From the NCBI GenBank assembly GCA_034509925.1, contig CM067526.1:4343501-4407500 (forward strand): a DNA stretch of 64,000 nucleotides. The letters run 5' to 3'. The position numbers and the translations under genes were made by a program. This DNA is from Hirudinaria manillensis. Taxonomy: Eukaryota; Annelida; Clitellata; Hirudinida; Hirudinidae. Positions 57,712 through 64,000 of the stretch are shown here, one piece after another (the first letter of the stretch is position 1; each line of letters opens with the position of its first letter). The notes beneath the pieces are model-generated. The model made no database searches and was not told the origin of the DNA. It saw only the letters and a program-made list of their open reading frames with translations.

Positions 57712-58528
57712 TTTTAGTGAAAATTCTCTGTGTGAATAGATTCCGGCTCAGAAATGTGCTTCCCAAACGATGCTTTGAGAAGGTTTTTCGACTCCTAAAA
57801 ACGAACTCGTCAGCTTGGAGGTTTGATTCTTGGGACATTGGATTGGATTGCTGCTACTTGGAAGGATAGCTGCTAAACTGAGTGAAACACTTCGACTTGA
57901 ATCTCTTCCATTCGGAGTGGTAAAATTGCAAAATAAAAGGTGGGAAAAGCCTTCCTAGGCCTGGTCTCCTGAAATGGCTTTTTCGGAAATCTGAGGGTGA
58001 AGTTTCTTGAAATCCGAGTCATATCTGACAATCACTTGAGAGATCTGTTTATCTCCGTTCATTAGAAGAGGTCCATGTCACCGATCCTCTTGCCGAGGAA
58101 TAGCAATACCTGGGCTGGCAAGAAATTGAAGGTTTGCCTTTGACGTTCGCTTGATTTCTCATTTCTTAGCATTGATCACTCAATTCTAGGACTTGAAATG
58201 AACATGTTCTTTACAAATCTAGTAAAGGCATGTTTACCGATCGAATGAGAGTCTTTCTGATGTTTCAGATGAGAAGAGAAGCCGTCGATACAAAATAAAT
58301 TAATTGTTAAAATACTTAGACTCTCGAGTTGCTCTGTTTAAGACTGAATGTTAACATTGCTGTTCGTCTTACGTCATAATCGACTCGGATCGAATTAGTA
58401 TTTTAGTGAAAACTAAATAATATGACAATCATGGCAAATTGCATTGATTTTGGCTAATTGAATAGATGAACAGATGTTCTTAAATTCAATAAGCCTGGTT
58501 ATTTCTTATTTTTCAACTTTCAAGTTAC

Positions 58529-58555
58529 AACGTCATTGATACTATGCTTACGTTT
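58529..58555 (-). promoter_or_regulatory. CRE-like module of L7
   Basis: ACGTAAGCATAG followed by ATGACGTTGTAAC on the minus strand. The TATA equivalent is weak (no clear TATAAATA in the next 80 bp). It lies about 0.8 kb upstream of the L7 start. Confidence 0.4.
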
Positions 58556-58894
58556 ACATTGTATTTTGAATGTATACATATTTTCAATTAAAGTTAAAGT
58601 CATTTTGGAATATCACCTCATGAAATTTAACCGTAACATTTCAGTTCAATATTTTGATATAATATTTGTGACTTCTAAACAACTTTAAGACCCAAAGTCT
58701 GATGGCAAGTGCGACCGGGAATAGTTTTGGGTGGAACAAAGCATTTCCCCTTGGAAACTTCAACGATAGAAGAGGCATCTGAAATAAGTTCTAAAACAAT
58801 GGCAAACAGTTGTCTCTTATCTCCAAACCGCACGATCCATCATCCTTTTGTTCGCTTCCCTGCTCCGCTCAAGTCAAGCGTGATTTCACTTGGA

Positions 58895-59565
58895 CCACTG
58901 CTTCCAAAGAGTGTCCTCAGAATTATGCCCTGCTTTTTCCGGCAGTTATATTGTTATATAAATTTAATTGTTTTTTTTTTTTATAGCAGAATTTCACAAA
59001 TAAGTTTAATTTTTGCGAAGGATGTTATTAAAGTGATAAAACAAACACAGGGTCCATTTAATGATTGTCAAGAAATTAAAGCATTTCTAATTGTGTTTTT
59101 ATTATTAACTTTTCTCTCAAAATGCCTCAAAAGTGGCGCCAGAATTGCTAAGTTTGTATTGATACTATTGATCTCATTAATATTCATGACTTTCATATTT
59201 CTTATTAGCCATCCGCTAATTGGTACTCAGCCTTCCTGGAAAGCTAACGGTCAATAAATGCGCTTTCTATTTTGAATGAACAATGAAGAATAAAATTAAC
59301 TCGGAAATTACCATAAATTATCATAAGTTCTTCAAATTTCTATATTAAGACTAATTACCTTGTTATAAAATGTCTCCAATTGCAAATAATAGGCCGTTTC
59401 GGGAATATTTTTAAGCCATTGTTGTCCAAAATCGCACATGAAAGGCGAAATTAGCATAAAACAAGTTTTGATCCATGTTCCTCATCGTGATCTTCATCAT
59501 CATTTCTCGAAGCTGTATTCCATTGAAGTTTTTCTCAAATAAATACTATTCCTCATATTTCATTA
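58895..59565. repeat. Right partner of the 7.3-7.8 kb block
   Basis: This is the outer flank of L7, paralogous to 7320-7815. An ORF of 182 codons begins at 58709 and runs into this block, but its frame is not preserved in the left partner, so I do not call it a gene. Confidence 0.6.
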
Positions 59566-59599
59566 AATTGATGGAATATAAAAGGTAGAAATAAAAAAA

Positions 59600-60390
<791 letters not shown>

Positions 60391-60434
60391 TGACGTCATA
60401 GAAGTTTGAATGCGCTGCCAGCTCGTCGTGGTGG

Positions 60435-60551
60435 TCATAAATTTCTCAATAAAATCCTTTCAAACTCCTCGTTTGACCTTGACCGACTCGTCACCATGAC
60501 AACCTCCGTGACCTTTGGGGACGCCGACGGATTGAGTTGCCAGTCTGCGAA
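60435..60551 (-). other. Possible terminal coding exon, unknown gene
   Basis: After an acceptor-like TTTATTTCGCAG on the minus strand, codons for WQLNPSASPKVTEVVMVTSR continue through SRSNEEFERILLRNL to a TGA at 60435. The stretch is less AT-rich than its surroundings and looks coding in composition. I do not recognise it and see no partner exon. Confidence 0.25.
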
Positions 60552-60865
60552 ATAAATGGAACGAATAAATGAGAGGAGATGATGAGAACGGAGAGAGAAA
60601 CATACTAAAGGGGGGGGGGGAGGCTGAGGGGCGGCTGAGGGAGGGTCTGTGGAGGGTCTGGATCCGTCCGCGGGACGCTCCACGACCTTTGGAATGGAGT
60701 GAGTGGAGAAGCAATCTGTCCGCAAATGATGGATGGAGACTTAATGGAGTTCCTCTCTTCAGTGACCGCGAAGTGCGCTTGTACTGTGACGTCACGAATG
60801 AACGAACGAATGAGTTGAGGTTAATAAATGAAATAATTCTTTGTTCATGTATTTGTTTTTGGTAA

Positions 60866-61069
60866 TAAATAACAATAATAATAATAATAACAATAATAAT
60901 AATAATAATAACAACAACAATTATCACTCAAGACAAAGTAATTGTTAACTGTAACTGATTAAAAGTAACTGATATATTTAATAATTAATTAATCCTCTGC
61001 ATAAATTAGATGATTGCGAATTACAGCCAATGTTTTTAAAACAAAAAAATAAAAATAAAATAAAAATTA

Positions 61070-61101
<32 letters not shown>

Positions 61102-61107
61102 TAATAG
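60866..61107. repeat. AAT/AAC microsatellite tracts
   Basis: Imperfect AAT/AAC triplet runs lie at about 60866-60920 and AAT at about 61070-61107. Confidence 0.85.
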
Positions 61108-61360
61108 AATACATCTATATTATAAACGGTAAAAAAATTCTTGTATTTAAATATTTAAACAGCCTGCGAATTCAAACCGACAAAGCTGTTCGCGTTAAAG
61201 TATGATTGATGACGTCATTTAATCGGATGGAGTCACCTGAATAAGTGGATGACGGAGGAGGTGACGTCACAGATTGTCCTGGGATCACGTGATGACATTT
61301 TGTCCGCTAAAAAATATTTCTGGCGATTTTGTCTTCTTATCTTTTGTCGAGATTTATTAT

Positions 61361-61428
61361 TTTTATTATAATTATTATTATTATTATTATTATTATTTAT
61401 TATTATTATTATTATTATTTCCCGCGCA
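61361..61428. repeat. (ATT)n microsatellite
   Basis: ATT triplets with one interruption. Confidence 0.9.
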
Positions 61429-61850
61429 ATCAAAACTGCAGCAACAGTAACAGCAACCTTTATTTCACCACTAATTATCGCTCTAACGACAATGATAATG
61501 ACAATTACAAAACTAATTACAACAATAATTATGTCCTCGACTTGAAGATAAACATCAAAGTGAGTTGTGGAGGAGAAGAAGAGGAAGAGGACGATGATAT
61601 TAATTAGTCAGTGACACTGCTCTGAGGTCACCGGGAACTCAAGGACAGGGTCATCCAAAGGTGACCCCCACGTCAGTCACGTGGGTTTTTTCCCGCCGAA
61701 TGCAGTTGAAGATTGGAGAGATGGAGAGCTATCAGAGCCCGTCAGAATGCGTGGAAAGAGAAACATGTCGGATGGAAAGATAATTGTTGAAGAAGTCACT
61801 TGGTGCAGTCTTGAAGATGCGCTGGATGATAATGATTAAGATTACGATGA

Positions 61851-61886
61851 TGATTATTATTATTATTATTGTTATTATTATTATTA

Positions 61887-61973
<87 letters not shown>

Positions 61974-61988
61974 TATTATTATTATTAC
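61851..61988. repeat. (ATT)n microsatellite, about 45 units
   Basis: The longest triplet tract in the window, with a few single-base interruptions. It gives spurious poly-Leu and poly-Asn frames. Confidence 0.95.
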
Positions 61989-62383
61989 AGATGACGCTGA
62001 TGACGACGACGACGATGATTTTGTAACTAGGGCGCCAGGGAATGGTTTGTTTGTTCAAATTCTCAAGTCGTCTGAAAGATTAATTGGAAGTCCCATTAAT
62101 TTAAGATCTCATCTTCTTGGAATAAATTAAGTAATCGGTGTTACGAACGCAATTGATATCGTTGTCGTTATTAATAAGTTGATAATAATAATAAGTTATT
62201 AGTATATATAATAATATTAATTAATAATAATGTTGTTATTATTATTCGACGGTAGAGTATAAATAGCTCATCAAACTAATTAATATTAATGGGGTCCCAG
62301 GCCCAGACAGAAAAAGGCTGATGACGAATTGGTGGCCATATTTCTAGGCGGTTGTTTTCTGATCTGGTGTTTGTGGGGTGGAT

Positions 62384-62442
62384 GGATGGAAGGAAGGAAG
62401 GAAGGAAGGAAGGAAGGAAGGAAGGAAGGAAGGAAGGAAGGA
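62384..62442. repeat. (GGAA)n tetranucleotide repeat
   Basis: About 14 GGAA/GAAG units preceded by GGATGGAT. GGAA is also the ETS-family core, but no gene start is visible nearby. Confidence 0.9.
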
Positions 62443-62789
62443 CGAGTCGATGACTCAGATGATGATGAATCATTTGACAGGCTATGTGTTACGATAGGAC
62501 GCAGGACAATTTATGGCCGATATTGGATTCTGTTCTTGATTGTGTAACGTTTTCTTTGCAATGCAAATATGAAGACAGGACTGTTCGGGGAAGTAGTTTC
62601 AAAGTTTCGGTCGCGTGACTTCACGCCGTGAGGGGTGGTTGGGGTGGTTGGGGTAGGAGAGTGGTTGAGTGGATGGGGGGGCAGACGGAAAATTGAGTGG
62701 GTGAGTGGGAGGTTGGCGATGCGGAGATAATCTGTTTATGTCCGTGAGATCCGAAGTTATTAATTTCTTATCTTTCTTCCTTTAAATCT

Positions 62790-62836
62790 TTCTCCTCCTC
62801 CTCCTCCTCCTCTTCGTCGTCTTCGTCGTCTTCTTC
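62790..62836. repeat. (CTC)n/(CTT/CGT) repeat
   Basis: A pyrimidine-rich triplet tract CTCCTCCTC passing into CTTCGTCGT. Confidence 0.85.
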
Positions 62837-62899
62837 ATATCACTTAGTAGAATGAAAGTCATTCGTAATTGGATGTTCGTTGTGTAAATGGTGCGATTA

Positions 62900-63791
62900 T
62901 TATTGTCGTTGTTGTTGTTGTTATAAATTAATAATGAAATTACAGAATAATTTTTAAATAAAAATAAATATTATTCAGAAATAGCACTAGATATTTGTTA
63001 ACATTACATAAGACCGTCGTCGTTATCATCTTCTCAAGAGTTTCCTAGCAAACCTTAGCAACAACAACAACAACAAGGCCTCACTGACGGCCAATTAGTC
63101 GGGTTTTCCTCAAATGTCCCTGGGACTTTTTGCAGCAAAACGTTAATAATAATAAAGTTAACGTATCGAATATTATGGTCGGATTTATGATTCGCAATAA
63201 ATTGACATTATTCTTGTGAACATTATTTTTACATTTATTTCCACCATTGTCCCAATAAAACGAGCCATTTTCCATAAATTGCTGTTTGCCAGGCCGGAAG
63301 TTTACTAATTAAGTGGAGCCGAGCAGGTCCGAAGACGATGACCATCATGTAGCGCTTAATAACAAACACGCCATGTTTATGGTTTTCAATTATATTTTAT
63401 TCCTTTCTCTTTGCACCAGCTTGAACTCCTCCTAATGTACAAAGAATATTTATTAATGAAATTTATTTTTAAATAGTTTTTTTTTTGTTTAATCACGTTA
63501 ACGAATAGTTTTTAAATTTAAAAATTCAAATTCCTTCTTTGGAGACGACATTTTTTTTCCTTAAAGAACCCGTTTGAAGTATCCTTTGGTTGGTGCGGGG
63601 GGAGAATCCATGGTGTTTTCGTGTTTTTTTGATGTTGATGTTTGCATCACAAACAATTCGTTTGTCTTCAAATTGAAACATTTAAAAGTACCGTTGAAAA
63701 TTTATGATATTAAGAATGATGATGATGATATGATATTAATATCGTTTTATTAATATTATTTTGGTAATAACATAATGTAAATATGTATTAT

Positions 63792-63822
<31 letters not shown>

Positions 63823-64000
63823 TACGATTGTTATTATTATTATTGTTAATTCATATCACCAGTGCTCCTATTAAGGTCTATTCATCTTCAATTCAATTAT
63901 CAACCAGATCCACTCTCATCATCATCGTAATCATGATTAATAATATCACATTCACATTTGCTCTATCGCATTATAAACATATAATCATATAATCATCGTC
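62900..64000. other. AT-rich end region, no gene seen
   Basis: It holds short AAC and ATT tracts (about 63058-63076 and 63799-63848). I found no conserved ORF, splice-linked exon or known transposon. Confidence 0.5.

Larger units (their letters stand above)
60391..61292. promoter_or_regulatory. Cluster of CRE palindromes (TGACGTCA)
   Basis: Perfect TGACGTCA octamers lie at 60391-60398, 60787-60794, 61210-61217 and 61262-61269, with an E-box-type palindrome TCACGTGA at 61285-61292. TGACGTCA is the consensus site of CREB/ATF bZIP factors. Four copies in 0.9 kb is far above chance in AT-rich DNA. No gene start is visible nearby, so the target is unknown. Confidence 0.5.

Noticed and set aside
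58709-59257. 182-codon plus-strand ORF at the right edge of the array
   Set aside because: Hydrophobic, AT-driven composition, no recognisable domain, and the frame is not kept in the paralogous block at 7.3-7.8 kb.

Overview
The window is metazoan nuclear DNA, probably from an invertebrate. It is AT-rich, and its genes are split into short exons with GT-AG introns. It holds several animal-type transposon classes: Ty3/Gypsy LTR elements, CR1-like and R2-like LINEs, and Tigger/pogo. There are no bacterial-style operons or RNA genes. I cannot name the species from the sequence.

The main content, from about 0.7 to 58.6 kb, is a tandem array on the minus strand of paralogous genes that I recognise as homologues of the animal FAM78A/FAM78B family, whose molecular function is not established. 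I numbered them left to right: L0 (first coding exon only; the rest lies left of the window), L1, L2, L3, L4, L5, L6 and L7. Two relics (psi-A near 4 kb, psi-B near 11.5 kb) and one shred (psi-C near 50.3 kb) also belong to the family. L1 to L7 share a five-exon design (A-B-C-D-E). Exon lengths are near invariant (B 114 nt, C 172 nt, D 300-303 nt), the intron phases are identical (2, 2, 0, 0), and all reading frames are open (290-355 aa). A TATA-like box and a CRE-like element lie about 0.8-1.1 kb (2-kb insertion excluded) upstream of most first exons.

Later insertions have expanded and scarred the array. A family of short LTR retrotransposons has a 297-bp LTR, a tRNA-Leu-type primer site and a polypurine tract. 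It carries a single ORF beginning with a SAP-like domain, with no polymerase. It is present as three young copies (22.8-24.8, 26.9-28.7, 34.3-36.1 kb), one old copy (30.8-32.5 kb) and four solo LTRs. The 4-bp target duplications are all of the form NTAN except that of the old copy, which is imperfect. Several insertions have matching empty sites in paralogous parts of the array, so they post-date the gene duplications. A decayed Gypsy element with a CR1-like LINE inside it (4.4-6.9 kb), R2-like LINE fragments and Tigger remnants fill other gaps.

From about 59.6 to 64 kb the array ends. That stretch has long (AAT/ATT)n, (GGAA)n and (CTC)n tracts, a cluster of perfect TGACGTCA (CRE) palindromes at 60.4-61.3 kb, and no convincing gene. 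Exon boundaries were set by hand from splice signals and conserved phase, without transcript data.
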